The position numbers and the translations under genes were made by a program. From contig NC_090441.1 in NCBI RefSeq assembly GCF_031143425.1, positions 221,026,928 to 221,090,927 on the forward strand: 64,000 bases of DNA, written 5' to 3'. The stretch comes from Pleurodeles waltl (taxonomy: Eukaryota > Chordata > Amphibia > Caudata > Salamandridae). Positions 18,272-31,070 of this stretch are shown here, one piece after another; position 1 is the first letter of the stretch, and each line of letters starts with the position of its first letter. The notes under the pieces were generated by a model. It was not told the origin of the DNA. It searched no databases and saw only the letters and a list, made by a program, of their open reading frames with translations.

Positions 18272-21244
18272 TGTAGGAAAGTACCATCTTGCCTGGCATG
18301 TTACCCCCATATTTCACTGTATATATGTTGTTTTAGTCTATATGTCACTGGGACCCTGCCAGGCAGGACCCCAGTGCTCATAAGTATGTGCCCTGTGTGT
18401 GTTCCCTGTGTGATGCCTAACTGTCTCACTGAGGCTCTGCTAACCAAAACCTCAGTGGTTATGCTCTCTCTGCTTTCCAAATTTGTCACTAACAGGCTAG
18501 TGACTAAATTTACCAATTCACATTGGCATACTGGTACACCCATATAATTCCCTAGTATATGGGACTGAAGTACCCAGGGTATTGGGGTTCCAGGAGATCC
18601 CTATGGGCTGCAGCATTTCTTTTGCCACCCATAGGGAGCTCTGACAATTCTTACACATGCCTGCCAGTGCAGCCTGCGTGAAATAACGTCCATGTTATTT
18701 CACAGCCATTTACCACTGCAATTAAGTAACTTATAAGTCACCTATATGTCTAACCTTCACCTGGTGAAGGTTGGGTGCAAAGTTACATAGTGTGTGGGCA
18801 CCCTGGCACTAGCCAAGGTGCCCCCACATTGTTCAGGGCAAATTCCCTGGACTTTGTGACTGCGGGTACACCATTACACGCGTCACTACCTCTGTATAGC
18901 GTCACAATGGTAACTCCGAACATGGCCATGTAACATGTCTAAGATCATGGAATTGTCACCCCAATATCATTCTGGTATTGGGGGGGACAATTCCATGATC
19001 CCCTGGGTCTCTAGCACAGTAGCCGGGTACTGCCAAACTGCCTTTCAGGGGTCTCCAATGCAGCTGCTGCTGCTGCCAACCCCTCAGACAGGTTTCTGCC
19101 ATCCTGGGGTCCAGGCAGCCCTTGCCCAGGAAGGCAGAACAAAGGACTTCCTCTGAGAGAGGGTGTAACACCCTCTCCCTTTGGAAATAGTTGTGAGGGC
19201 TGGGGAGGAGTAGCCTCCCCAAGCCTCTGGAAATGCTTTATAGGGCACAGATGGTGCCCATCTCTGCACAAGCCAGTCTACACCGGTTCAGGGATCCCCA
19301 AGCCCTGCTCTGGCACTAAACTGGACAAAGAAAACGGGAGTGACCACTCCCTTGACCTGCACCTCCCCTGGGAGGTGCCCAGAGCTCCTACAGTGTGTCC
19401 CAGACGTCTGCCATCTTGGAAACAGAGGTGCTGGGGGCACACTGGACTACTCTGAGTGGCCAGTGCCAGCAGGTGACGTCAGAGGTTCCTTCTGATAGGC
19501 TCTTACCTCTCTTGGTAGCCAATCCTCCTTCCTAGGTAGCCACACCTCCTTTTCTGGCTATATAGGGTCTCTGCTTTGGGGAATTCTTTAGATAACGAAT
19601 GCAAGAGCTCACCAGAGTTCCTCTGCATCTCCCTCTTCACCTTCTACCAAAAGATTGACCACTGACTGCTCAGGACGCCTGCAAAACCGCAACAAAGTAG
19701 CAAGACGACTACTAGCAACATTGTAGCGCCTCATCCTGCCGGCTTTCTCGACTATTTCCAGGTGGTGCATGCTCTGGGGGTAGCCTGCCTTCACCCTGCA
19801 CCAGGAGCTCTGAAGAAATCTCCAGTGGGTCGATGTAATCTTCCCCCTGCTAATGCAGGCACCAAAAGACTCCATCACTGGTCCTCTGGGTCCCCTCTCA
19901 TCCTGACGAGCGTGGTCCCTGGAACTCAGCAACTCTGTCCAAGTGACACCCACAGTACAGTGACTCTTCAGTCCAAGTTTGGTGGAGTTAATTCCTTGCC
20001 TCCTCACGCTAGACTGCATTGCTGGGTACCACATGATTTGCAGCTGTTCCGGCTCCTGTGCACTCTTCCAGGATTTCCTTTGTGCACAGCCAAGCCTGGG
20101 TCCCCGGCACTCCTTCTGCAGTGCATAACATTCTGAGTTGTCCTCCAGCGTCGTGGGACTCCCTTTTGTGACTTAGCATGGACTCCGGTTCACTTTCCTT
20201 CCAAGCGCCTGTTCAGGTACTTTTGCGGGTGCTGCCTGCTTCTCTGAGGGCTCCCTGAGTTGATGGGTGCCCCCTCTGTCTCCTCCTCCAAGTGGCGACA
20301 TCCTGGTCCCTCCTAGGCCACAGCAGCAGCCAAAAACCTCTACTGCGACCCTTGCAGCTAGCAAGGCCTGTTTGCGGTCTTTCTGCGTGGGAACACCTCT
20401 GCAAGCTTCATCGTGACGTGGGAAATCTGTCTTACAAAGGAGAAGTCCATAGCTCTCTTCTTTCTTGCAGAACTCCAAGCTTCTTCCAACTGGTGGCAGC
20501 TTCCTTGCACCCTCAGCTTGCATTTCCTGGGCTCCTGCCCACTCTCGACACTGTCGCAACTATTGGACTTGGTCCCCTTGTCTTACAGGTACTCAGGTCC
20601 GGAAATCCACTGTTGTTGCATTGCTGGTGTTTGTTCTTCCTGCAGAATCCCTCTATCACGACCTCTGTGCTCTCTGGGGGTAGTAGGTGCACTTTACACC
20701 TACCTTTCGGGGTCTTAGGGTGGGCTATTTTTCTAACCCTCACTGTTTTCTTACAGTCCAAGCGACCCTCTACAAGCTCACATAGGTTTGAGGTCCACTC
20801 GTGGTTCGCATTCCACTTTTGGAGTATATGGTTTGTGTTGCCCCTAGGCCTATGTGCTCCTATTGCAATCTACTGTAATTCTGTTTGCATTACTTTTCTT
20901 GCTATTGCTTACCTAATTTTGGTTTGTTTACATATATCTTGTGTATATAAATTATCCTCATACTGAGGGTACTCACTGATATACTTTTGGCATATTGTCA
21001 TAAAAATAAAGTATTTTTAGTAATTCTGTGTATTGTGTTTTCTTATGATATTGTGCATATGACACCAGTGGTATAGTAGGAGCTTTACATGTCTCCTAGT
21101 TCAGCCTAAGCTGCTTTGCCATAGCTACCTTCTATCAGCCTAAGCTGCTAGAAACACGTCTCCTACAATAATAAGGAATAACTGGACCTGGCACAAGGTG
21201 TAAGTACCTCTGGTACCCACTAGAAGCCAGGCCAGCCTCCTACA
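18272..21244 (+). mobile_element. Full-length solo LTR of the 3-kb Gmr1-like family (older subfamily)
   Basis: It runs from TGTAGGAAAGTACCATC to GCCAGCCTCCTACA, 2973 bp, with TG...CA ends. It aligns throughout with the LTRs of the array at 33983 onward, but is clearly more diverged. It keeps the TGACGTCA palindrome (about 19474), a true TATATAG box at 19559-19565, and AATAAA at 21005. The GTAAGT donor of the younger LTRs is lost (GTTAAT). No internal region follows. The flanks (GTGCG and GGGGC) do not give a clean duplication, because the right neighbour is another LTR fragment. Confidence 0.85.
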
Positions 21245-21559
21245 GGGGCGTTACATGGCTTGGGAGGGGTAACCACCCCAAGCCACGGATATGGATTGAA
21301 GGCCACATTTTGTGGCCTCCGTGCATCAACCAATCTGCACCGGTTCAGTGACCTCCAGCCCCTGCTCCGGCACAAAACTGGAAAATGAAAAGGGAGTGAC
21401 CACTCCCCTGTCCATCTCCACCCCAGGGGTAGTGCCCAGAGCACCTACAGAGGGTCCCTGGGTTTTGCCATCTTGAATCCAAGCTTCCTAGGGAACTTTG
21501 GGAACATCTGAGTGCAGAGGTCAGGCAAGTGAAGTCAGAGCTCCCTCCTGATAGGTGGT
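21245..21559 (+). repeat. Diverged LTR fragment (U3 part) of the same or a sister family
   Basis: Segments such as ATCTGCACCGGTTCAG, GGGAGTGACCACTCCC and TGCCATCTTG follow the order of the U3 middle in neighbouring LTRs, with many substitutions. It sits as a spacer between a plus-strand LTR and a minus-strand LTR, so it is probably the remnant of an older LTR into which others inserted. Confidence 0.6.
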
Positions 21560-24008
21560 TGTAGGAGGCTCGCCTGGCTTATAGTGGGTACCTTGTGGTA
21601 CTTACATCCTGTGCCAGGTCCCGTTATCCCTTATTAGTAGAATAGAGGTGTTTCTAGCAGCTTAGGTTGATAGAAGGTAGCTATGGCAAAGCAGCTTAGG
21701 CTGAACTAGGAGACATGCAAAGCTCCTACTATACTACTTATATCATATGCACAATATCATAAGAAAACACAAATTTTCATGAAAATATGCCACAAGTATC
21801 TCAGTGAGTACCCTCAGTAAGAAGGTAAGTAATATACACAAGTTATATGTACACAAATCCAAAACAGGTAAGTAAGAGTCAGGAAAGTAATGCAAACAGT
21901 GTAGAATTACAATAGGTTGCAATAGGCAGACATAGGTCTAGGGGCAACACAAACCATATACTCCAAAAATGGAACGCGAATCACGAATGGACCCCAGACC
22001 TAAGGGAGCTTGTAGAGGGTCGCTGGGACTGTAAAAAAACAGCCAGGGTGTCCAAAATACCCCACCCCAAGACCCTGAAAAGTAGGAGTAAAGTACACCT
22101 ACTACCACCAAAAGAGCACAATAATCGTGATAGGGGAATTCTGCAAGAACAACAAACACCAGCAAGACACTGAAGGTGGATTCTTGGAAATGAGGACCCG
22201 CAATGCAAGGGGACCAAGTCAGAGAGTTGCGATAGTGTCCAGGGGGGGCAGGAGCCCAGAAAACCCCGGATGAAGGTGCAAGGAAGCTGCCTCCGGGTGG
22301 AAGAAGCTTGGTGTTCTGCAACAACGAAGAGGATTAGGAACATCTCCTTTTGACGTAAGATGCCCCACGTCGCTATGAAGGTTGCAGAAGTGCTCCCATG
22401 CAGAAATACTGCAAACAAGCCTTGCTAGCTGCAAGGGTCATGGTAGAGATTTTTGGGTGCTGCTGGGGACCAGGAAGGACCAGACTGTCGCCCCTTGAAG
22501 GAGGAGACAGAGGGGGCGCTCAGCAACTCAGATAGCCCTCACAGAAGTACACAGCACCCTCAGAAGTACCAGAACAGGCACTTGGAAGATTTGCGAACCG
22601 GAGTCCACTCAGAGTTCCAAAGGAGGGACCCACGACGTCGGAGGCCAACTCAGACGGTTGAGCACTGCAGGACGGAGTGCTGGGGACCCAGGCTAGGCTG
22701 TGCACGAAGGAAATCCAGGAAGAGTGCACAGAAGCCGGAGCAGCTGCAAATCACGCATTACACAGGTTTGCAGTCTAGCATGGGAAGGGAAGGACTTACT
22801 TCCACCAAACTTGGACTGAAGAATCACAGTACTGTGGGAGTCACTTGGATAGAGTTCCTGTGTTCCAGGGACCACACTCGTCAGAATTAGAGGGGACCCA
22901 GAGGATGGGTGATGCAGTCTTTTGGTGCCTACGTTAGCAGGGGAAGATTCTGTCGACCCACAGGAGATTTCTTCTTGGCTTCCAGTGCAGGGTGAAGGCA
23001 AATGACCCCCAGAGCATGCACCACCAGGAAACAGTTGAGAAAGCCGGCAGGATGAGGCGCTATAATGTTGCTGGTAGTCGTCTTGCTACTTTGTTGCAGT
23101 TTTGCTGGCGTCCTGGAGATGTCAGCGGTCGATCCTTGGTAGAAGTTGAAGAGGGAGATGCAGAGGAGCTCTGGTGAGCTCTTGCATTCGTTATCTGAAG
23201 AATTCCCCAGAGGAGAGACCCTAAATAGTCAGAAAAGGAGGTTTGGCTACCAAGAAAGGAGGATTGGCTACCAAGAAAGGTAAGAACCTATCAGAGGGGG
23301 GTCTCTGACGTCACCTGCTGGCACTGGCCACTCAGAGCAGTCCAGTGTGCCCCCAACACCTCTGTTTCCAAGATGGCAGAGGTCTGGGACACAGTGGAGG
23401 ACCTCCGGGCACCTCCCCTGGGAGGTAATGGTCAGGAGAGTGGTCACTCCTGTTTCCTTTGTCCAGTTTCGTATCAGAGCAGGGCTGGGGGATCCCTGAA
23501 CCAGTGTAGACTGGCTTATGCAGAGATGGGCACCATCTGTGCCCATCAAAGCATTTCCAGAGGATGGGGACGCTACTCCTCCCCAGCCCTTCGCACCTAT
23601 TTCCAAAGGGAGAGGGTGTGACACCCTCTCTCAGAGGAAATCCTTTGTTCTGCCTTCCTGGGCCAGGGCTGCATGGAGCCCAGGTTGTCAGAATCCTGTC
23701 CGAGATGTTGGCAGCAGAAGCAGTTGCAGTGGAAACCCCGGAAAGGCAGTTTGCCAGTACCCGGGTTCTGTGCTAGAGACCCAGGGGATCATGGAATTGT
23801 CCCCCCAATACCAGATTGGTATTGGGGTGACAATTCCATGATCTTAGACATGTTACATGGCCATGTTCGGAGTTACCATTGTGACGCTATACATAGGAAG
23901 TGACCTGTGTATAGTGCATGCTTGTAATGGTGTCCCCGCACTCACAAAGTCTGGGGAATTTGCCCTGAATGGTGTGGGGGCACCTTGGCTAGTGCCAGGG
24001 TGCCACAC
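21560..24008 (-). mobile_element. Inverted LTR of the 3-kb family, missing its first ~500 bp
   Basis: It begins TGTAGGAGGCTCGCC, the complement of the LTR 3' end. It can be followed through the complement of the polyA end, the splice-site region, TGACGTCA (23306-23313) and the GATCATGGAATTG hairpin to the GGGGGCACCTTGGC block. At about 24008 the sequence switches strand and continues as the 3' part of a plus-strand LTR. The LTR tip (TGTAGGAAAG...) on this side is absent. Confidence 0.75.
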
Positions 24009-25784
24009 ATCCGGTGGCAGCTTCTTTGTACCCACAGCTGGCATTTCCTGGGCATCTGCCCACTCCCGACTTGAGTGTGACTCTTGGACTTGGTCCCCTT
24101 GTTCCACAGGTACTCTTGTCTGGAAATCCATCATTGTTGCATTGCTGGTGTTGGTCTTCCTTGCAGAATTCCCCTATCACGACTTCTGTGCTCTCTGGGG
24201 AACTTAGGTGCACTTTGCACCCACTTTTCAGGGTCTTGGGGGGGGGCTATTTTTCTAACCCTCACTGTTTTCTTACAGTCCCAGCGACCCTCTACAAGCT
24301 CACATAGGTTTGGGGTCCATTCGTGGTTCACATTCCACTTCTAGAGTATATGGTTTGTGTTGCCCCTATACCTATGTGCTCTCATTGCAATCTATTGTGA
24401 CTGTACATTGCTTGCATTGCTTTCTATTGCTATTACTGCATATTTTTGGTATTGTGTACATATATCTTGTGTATATTTGCTATCCTCATAATGAGGGTAC
24501 TCACTGAGATACTTTGGCATATTGTCATAAAAATAAAGTACCTTTGTTTTTAGTATATCTGTGTATTGTGTTTTCTTATGATATTGTGCATATGACACCA
24601 GTGGTATAGTAGGAGCTTCACACGTCTCCTAGTTCAGCCTAAGCTGCTCTGCTAAGCTACCTTTTCTGTCAGCCTAAGCTGCTAGACACCTCTTCTACAC
24701 TAATAAGGGATAACTGGACCTGTGTAGTGTGGTTAGTTTTACGTATATTTTGCGCATTAGCTTCAGGCTTTAGGCCTTTCTGCACTTTGCCCTGAATGTT
24801 TTTTATTCATTTGCTGACAGCTTAGAGCTTCTGTGCACTTTGCTCTAGATGCTTTTTATTAGGCTTCATACTGTTATTTTATAAAATGGCCAGTTCTACA
24901 GTGTTGTTTTTTATTCCTATCACACTGTTTTGCCTACTTCAGCACTGGAGTTCTTCAAAACATATTCACTCTGTGCTTTAGTCAAGGATACAGTCTGGTA
25001 CATTGCCGATAGACGTGGTAGGAGTTTAGATTTGGCATTCCTGCGTTGGGACATTTTGTGATCACGATGACATGTTAGTTATAAAATAACTTCCTTGTCC
25101 CAATACATGCAAGAGGGAGATTCCGACCAGGGAACCATAACTAGACGCTGACTGCCTCGTTGCAGATGCTGAACCAGATCACAGGCCTTTGCTCAGGTAT
25201 GAGGGCTTATGTCTCCCCTTTGACTCGGAAAGGCAAGCTAGAAGCTTAACATGCTGTGCTCTAAATAGAACAAGCAGAGGGAGAGTAGAAAATAATATGC
25301 AATATGATAGCTTTGTTCTTATGTTTTACTCTCCTGGTGACTATTTCAATCCTACTATGTTGTATTGTTCTGGTTATTGCGGCTCACGCCTTAATATCTA
25401 AAATACAGTTGTTTTATTAAAACATTATATAAAACTTATACTGTCTTTGTCATTTGTATATGAGACCATATTGTAAATGAGAGAGTTGGTTTGGATCTGA
25501 GTGACCACGACTTCCCTGAGAAGTTCCAAAGATGTCATGGGCTCGGCTGCCCAATCATCTCTTCCCCATGGGAGAAATGAGGCACTGCTAGTTAGCCGGA
25601 GCAAAAACCGGATTTAGGGTGACAGAGTTCTTTACACGTGGGTCAGACTCAGTCCCCCACACCGTTATCGATCCTGCTGCCTCGAAATCCAGTAGTCTCA
25701 TTTAGGATAATGAGAGCCCACGCTACACCTGGTGCAGAGTGTAAGTACCCCTTGGAACCACTACAAACCAGGCCAGCCTCCTAC
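24009..25784 (+). repeat. 3' part of a plus-strand 3-kb LTR, split by another solo LTR
   Basis: It starts inside the LTR at GGTGGCAGCTTCTTTG and proceeds through AATAAAGTACC to the terminus GCCAGCCTCCTACA at 25784. The stretch 24723-25727 is an unrelated insertion; the LTR text resumes exactly after it. With 21560-22290 it forms a large inverted repeat. Confidence 0.75.
24723..25727 (+). mobile_element. 1005-bp solo LTR of an unrelated retroelement, 4-bp target duplication
   Basis: The ends are TGTAGTGTGG and CCACGCTACA, inverted repeats with one mismatch and TG...CA tips. CCTG at 24719-24722 is repeated at 25728-25731, and the host LTR reads continuously when the insert is removed. An ATTAAA at 25416 may be the polyadenylation signal, which sets the plus orientation. 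There is no coding sequence. A 4-bp duplication and a 1-kb length suit a retrovirus-like element, but the parent family is not identifiable here. Confidence 0.8.
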
Positions 25785-26187
25785 AGCAGTCCCATGGCGT
25801 TGACCCTGTCCACGATCTTCCACCATAGCTCCATCTTCCTAGCAATGGATATTTGCTGCACCTGTGCTCCAATTAGCTGGGGCTCTACCCGGATGATTTT
25901 CTCCACCATGACCCTTAGCTTCTCCTCAGAGAATCTGGGGTGTCGTTGTGGTGCCATGGGTGTTGTGTGAGTAGTGTGGGTGAGCGTGTGAAGGGTGATG
26001 TGTTGGGGTGTGTGTTGTGAGGTACATTGGTGGTGTATAGGTGTTATTGGTATGTGGCTCTGGTTGTGTGAGTGGTCTTGCTGTCTCTAGTGGCAATTAT
26101 TTGCAGTCGTATATGGTTGTGGGTAGTGTGGGTGTGTGTTTTATAGTTTTGTGGGTGTGTGGGTGTGGTGTGTGTATGAATTTATTT
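25785..26187 (-). pseudogene. Fragment of a third Harbinger (H3): start of the NAIF1-like gene
   Basis: From the ATG at 25957 the minus strand encodes about 57 residues that closely parallel exon 1 of the H1 NAIF1-like gene (PRFSEEKLRVMVEKI, then KMELWWKIVDRVNAMG), followed by the same GT-rich 5' flank up to about 26187. It is cut off at both sides by LTRs. Its orientation is opposite to the accessory gene of H2 to the right. Confidence 0.75.
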
Positions 26188-28790
26188 TACCATCCATAGG
26201 GAGCTCAGACAATTCTTACACAGGACTGCCACTGCAGCCGGAGTGAAATAACATCCACGTTATTTCACAGCCATTTTATACTGCACTTAAGTAACTTATA
26301 AGTCACCTATATGTCCAACCCTCACTTGGTGAAGGTTAGGTGCAAAGTTACTTAGTGTGTGGGCACCCTGGCACTAGCCAAGGTGCCCCCACATTGTTCA
26401 GGGCAAATTCCCCGGACTTTGTGAGTGCGGGGACACCATTACACGCGTGCACTACATATAGGTCAATACCTATATGTAGCGTCACAATGGTAACTCCGAA
26501 CATGGCCATGTAACATGTCTAGGATCATGGAATTGGCACCCCAATACCATTCTGGTATTTGGGGGGACAATTCCATGCATCCACTTGGGTCCAGCATAGA
26601 GCCCGGGCACTGCCAAACTAACTTTCCGGGGTCTCCTCTGCAGCTACCACTGCTGCCAACCCCTCAGAGAGGTTTCCAGTCCCAGGAAAGCAGAACAAAG
26701 GATTTCCTCTGAGATAGGGTGTTACATCCTCTCCCTTTGGAAATAGATGTGAAGGGCCTGGGGAGGAGTAGCCTTTCCTGGCCTCTGGAAATGCTTTGGA
26801 GGGCACAGATGGTGCCCTCGTTGCATAAGCCAGTCTACACCAGTTCAGGGCTCCCCCCAGCCCTGCTCTGGCGCAAAACTGGACAAAGGAAAGGAGAGTG
26901 ACTACTCCCCTGACCAGCACCTCCCAGGGGAGGAGCCCAGAGCTCCTCTAGTGTGTCCCAGACCTCTGCCATCTTGGATGCAGAGGTGTGAGGGCACACT
27001 GGACAGGTTTGTGTGGCCAGTGGCAGCAGGTGACGTCAGAGACCCCACCTGATACGTGCTTACTTTCTCTGTAGCCAGTCCTCCTCTGTGGGCTATTTAG
27101 GGCTCTCCTGTGGGCATCTCACGAGATAAGGAATGCAAAAGCTCACCAGAGTTCCTCTGCATTTCCCTCTTCGACTTCTACCAAGGATCGACCGCTGACT
27201 GCTCCAGGACGGCTGAATAACCACAACATAGTTGCAAGAAGACTGTCAGCAACATTGTAGCGCCTCATCCTGCCGGCTTTCTCGATTGTTTCCTGGTGGT
27301 GCATGCTCTGAGGGCTGTCTGCCTTTACCCTGCACTGGAAGCCAAGAAGAAATCTCCTGTGGGTCAACGGAATCTTCCTCCTGCTAACGCAGGAACCAAA
27401 CAGCTGCATCACCGGTCCTCTGGGTCCCCTCTCATCCTGAGGAGCGTGGTGCCTGGAACACAGGAGCTGGGTCTAAGTGTCATCGACAGTTCAGTGGCCC
27501 TTCTGTCCAAATTTGGTGGAGGTAAGTCCTTGCCTCCCCACGCCAAACAGTAATCCTGTGTACTGCGTGAACTGCAGCTGCTCAGGCTTCTGTGCACTTT
27601 TGCAAGACTTCCTTCATGCACAACCTAGCCCAGGTCCCCAGCACTCCGTCCTGCATTGCCCAACTTGCTGAGTTGGACTCTGACATCGTGGGACCCTCTT
27701 TTGTTGCTCTGAGTCGACAGTCATCCTCAGATCTAAGTGCCTGTTCAGGTGCTTCTGCGGGTGCTGACTGCTTCTGAGTGGGCTCTCTGTGTTGCTGAGC
27801 GCTCCCTCTGTCTCCTCTTCCAAGGGTCCTTCCTGGCCCTGGCAGCACCCAAAATCCTCAACCGTGACTCTTGCAGCTAGTAGGGCTTGTTTGCAGTCTT
27901 TCTGCGTGGAAACAACTCTGCATCCTCCAGCACGCCGTGGGACGTCTTCTGACCAAAGGAGAAGTTACTGGCACCTTCCGTTGTTGCAGAATCTTTGGCT
28001 TCTTCCACCCGTAGCCAGCCCTTTTGAACCTTCATCCGTGGTTTAGTGGGCTCCTGCCCCCTCTGGACATTTGCGTGACTCTTGGACTTGGTCCCCTTCC
28101 TTTACAGGTCCTCAGGTCCAGGAATTCGTCTTCAGTGTTTTGTAGTCAGTTGTTATCCTTGCAGAATCCCCTATCTCGTCTTTACTGTCTTTCTGGGGTA
28201 GTAGGGTAACTTTACTCCTACTTTTCAGGGTCTTGGGGTGGACACCCTTAGTGTTTTCTTACACTCCCAGTGACAGTCTACACACTACACTAGGCCTGTG
28301 GTCCATTTGTGGTTCGCATTTTACTTTTGGAGTGTATGGTTTGTGTTGCCCCTAGGCCTATTTCTTCCTATTGCATTCTATTGTGTTCTACATTGTTTGC
28401 ACTACTTTTCTAACTGTTACTTACCTGATTTTGGTTTGTGTGTGTATATTTTGTGTATATCACTTACCTCCTAAGGGAGTATATCCTCTGAGATACTTTT
28501 GGCATATTGTCACTAAAATAAAGTACCTTTATTTTTAGTAACTCTGAGTATTGTGCTTTCTTATAATACAGTGCTAAGTGATATAAGTGGTATAGTAGGA
28601 GCTTTGCATGTCTCCTAATTCAGCCTAAGCTGCTCTGCTATAGCTACCTCTATCAGCCTAAGCTGCTAGAACACCTCTAATCTACTAATAAGGGATAACT
28701 GGACCTGGCACAAAGTGCAAGTACCACAAGGTACCGCAAGTACCGCAAGTACCACAAGGTACCCACTATAAGCCAGGCCAGCCTCCTACA
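26188..28790 (+). mobile_element. 5'-truncated solo LTR of the 3-kb family
   Basis: It starts inside the LTR at CCATCCATAGGGAGCTC (about 400 bp missing) and ends GCCAGCCTCCTACA at 28790, directly on Harbinger H2. It keeps TGACGTCA (about 27032), the splice-donor sequence GGAGGTAAGTCC (about 27520) and an AATAAA near 28519. Near its end the GTACCGCAA/GTACCACAA units are expanded several times (28720-28765), a private microsatellite-like change. Confidence 0.8.
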
Positions 28791-29514
28791 ATGACCAACC
28801 TGGCCCATCAGGGATCTCCGGACAGTCGGTTACTCAGGCACAGTCACACACCACCAGAGAGCCTCCCCATATGGAAACACCACCACAGCACCCACTCAGC
28901 GTACCCACGCCTCTGTCCCCAGGACACGCCAATCATCAGTGTGTCCACCACTATAGGGACCCCATTGCACCCCCCATATTCAAGGCAATCAGGGACCTGG
29001 GGTCAGTGGCAGTGGGCTCACGGTTCAGGGGCCAGAGGCACAGGACAACATGGAAGTTGAGAGGACTGCTGTGCGCCAGGGGGAGGACAGGCCCAGGGAA
29101 CCGACTCTCCAGGAGGCACTCACTGAGATCCTGTATGTACACCAACATTCCCAGGATTCGCTGGGCCAGATCCTGGACAATGTGCAGGAGAACAGGTGGC
29201 TGCATGAGGGACAGTACCAGGGGATCAGGGAGGACTTGCAGGCCCTTAACACCACCCTGGTATCCATTTCAGGGGTGCTGGCAGACATGACCAACATTAT
29301 GAGAGATTCAGCCTCACAACAGCGGGCCTCTGCCACTAGCCAGATAATGGAACAGCCTTCCACCTCTGCTGCCGCTAGTGAACAGGAGGCCCCACCACAG
29401 GACCAACACGCCACCAGCACCCCTCCCCGTGCAGAAGGAGAACCACCCCGTAAACATTCCCTGCGATCCAGGCAGAAGCCAGGGACTATTGCCAAGGCCC
29501 CCGCCAGGAAATAA
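28791..29514 (+). pseudogene. NAIF1-like protein of H2, C-terminal exon only
   Basis: It corresponds to exon 2 of the H1 gene. A Pro/Ser/Gln-rich start is broken by a frameshift near 29050. The frame 29050-29514 then encodes a coiled-coil-like segment (HSQDSLGQILDNVQENR, then LQALNTTLVSISGVL) and a basic tail KHSLRSRQKP. The stop overlaps an AATAAA. The DNA-binding exon is absent, lost at the LTR junction. Confidence 0.7.
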
Positions 29515-29977
29515 AACTCTCCTAATTGTCACCCTTGTGTCCCACACTGTCACCCTGTCCACCTTGAACTGCCATTGCTCCCCTTCCTATATCCCCTTAG
29601 ACAATGCACTTGTGCTACAAACAGACTGGAACTATACCCTGGACTTTCCTCCATCATCACCCCACCCCATTGCACTTCTTAGCACTGCAATAAACACCAT
29701 TTGAAAAAATACTTGTATGTAGTATGTCAGATGATTTAAGTATATATTCGTTTAACAAGGTTCAAACATTACAAATCAACTGTACAGTAATGTGCACATA
29801 GGATAGACCTGTAGTTGGCTGCAGTCAACACACCAGGAGTTGGGCACCAATATCTGCAAAAAGAGTTTCCAAATGGTACAGTGAGTGGGCATAGAAGTGG
29901 GAAATCACTGCCTGCCAGTGACAATCTTAAACAATAAAATGACAATGAAATGTGAAGTACCACTGTGTTACCTGTGT

Positions 29978-31070
29978 GGCATTGGAAATATTGGCGAATC
30001 ACTGCAGTTCTGTTGTCCTCATCCTCATCCTCATCTTCTGCCTCCTCATCTTCACTGTCCACAGGGTCCTCTGCCGCCACACGGTCATCTCCAGCCTCCT
30101 CCTCCTGCAGAAAAGGCACACAGCGTCTCAAGGCAAGGTAATGTAACATGCAGCATGCAATGATTATCTGTCAGACCTTCTTGGGTAAGAAGCACAGTGA
30201 TCTACCTGTGAGATGGAGGCACTGAAACCTGGCCTTCTAGTTCGCCTACATGCCTCATTGTAACGTTCCTCTGCTCTTGTCCGGGGATTCCTCACTGGGG
30301 TCAGAAGCCATGATAGGTTGGGGTAACCAGCGTCACCTGCAAATATCGAGGGACAACATTTAACAACACACTATCCCTTATGGCCCACATCATACTCATA
30401 CACCAACATACACTGGGTGGGAACCAGGGCTCACATATTAGCTCCACAGGGTGCCTCTGTAATTATCCCATCACATTTGTGATGCTGCTATTCCTCAGGA
30501 TAAAGGCATCATGCACAGACCCAGGATACTTCGCATTGACGTGGGAGATGTACTGGTCCGCCAGGCACACCATCTGGACATTCATTGAATGAGAACTCTT
30601 TCGACTTATGTAGACCTGTTCATTTTTCTGGGGGGGGACAAATGCAATATGTGTTCAATCAATCGCCCCAATGATGTTGGGGATATGTCCCATCACATAG
30701 AAGTCAGCCTTCACTTTGGTCAAATCATCCACTTGGAGGAAAACAATGTAGCTGCACATGTGTTCAATCAGGACAGACAACACTCTGGTCAGCACCATTG
30801 AGAACATTGGCTGCAACATTTTGCTGTCAATCCCACTGTCACTTGGGAAGAACCAGTTGCCAGGAAATGGAGCACAGATAGGACTTGCACAAGTGGGGGG
30901 ATCGCAGTGGGTTGACGGATAGCAGATATCAGGTCAGACTCCAGTTGGGCACACAGCTCCGCAATTGTGGCCATGTTAAGTCTGTAGGTGAGCATAATGT
31001 GCCTGTCCTCCATTGTTGGCAAGTCTACCAGGGGTCTGTACACAGGGGTATGTCTCCATCTCCTATTCAT
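29978..31070 (-). pseudogene. Harbinger transposase of H2, decayed
   Basis: The minus-strand start is at 31070; YRPLVDLPTMEDRHIMLTYR parallels the H1 protein. The first catalytic D region (HIPNIIGAID) is followed at once by a TGA. The second D region (PGSVHDAFILRNS) is present. After the intron acceptor near 30340 comes GDAGYPNLSWLLTPVRNPR. The segment that holds the catalytic E in H1 (ERTFGLLK) is deleted. The acidic tail (DSEDEEAEDEDEDED) persists but lacks the terminal stop. At least three frame breaks occur. It cannot be catalytic. Confidence 0.8.
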
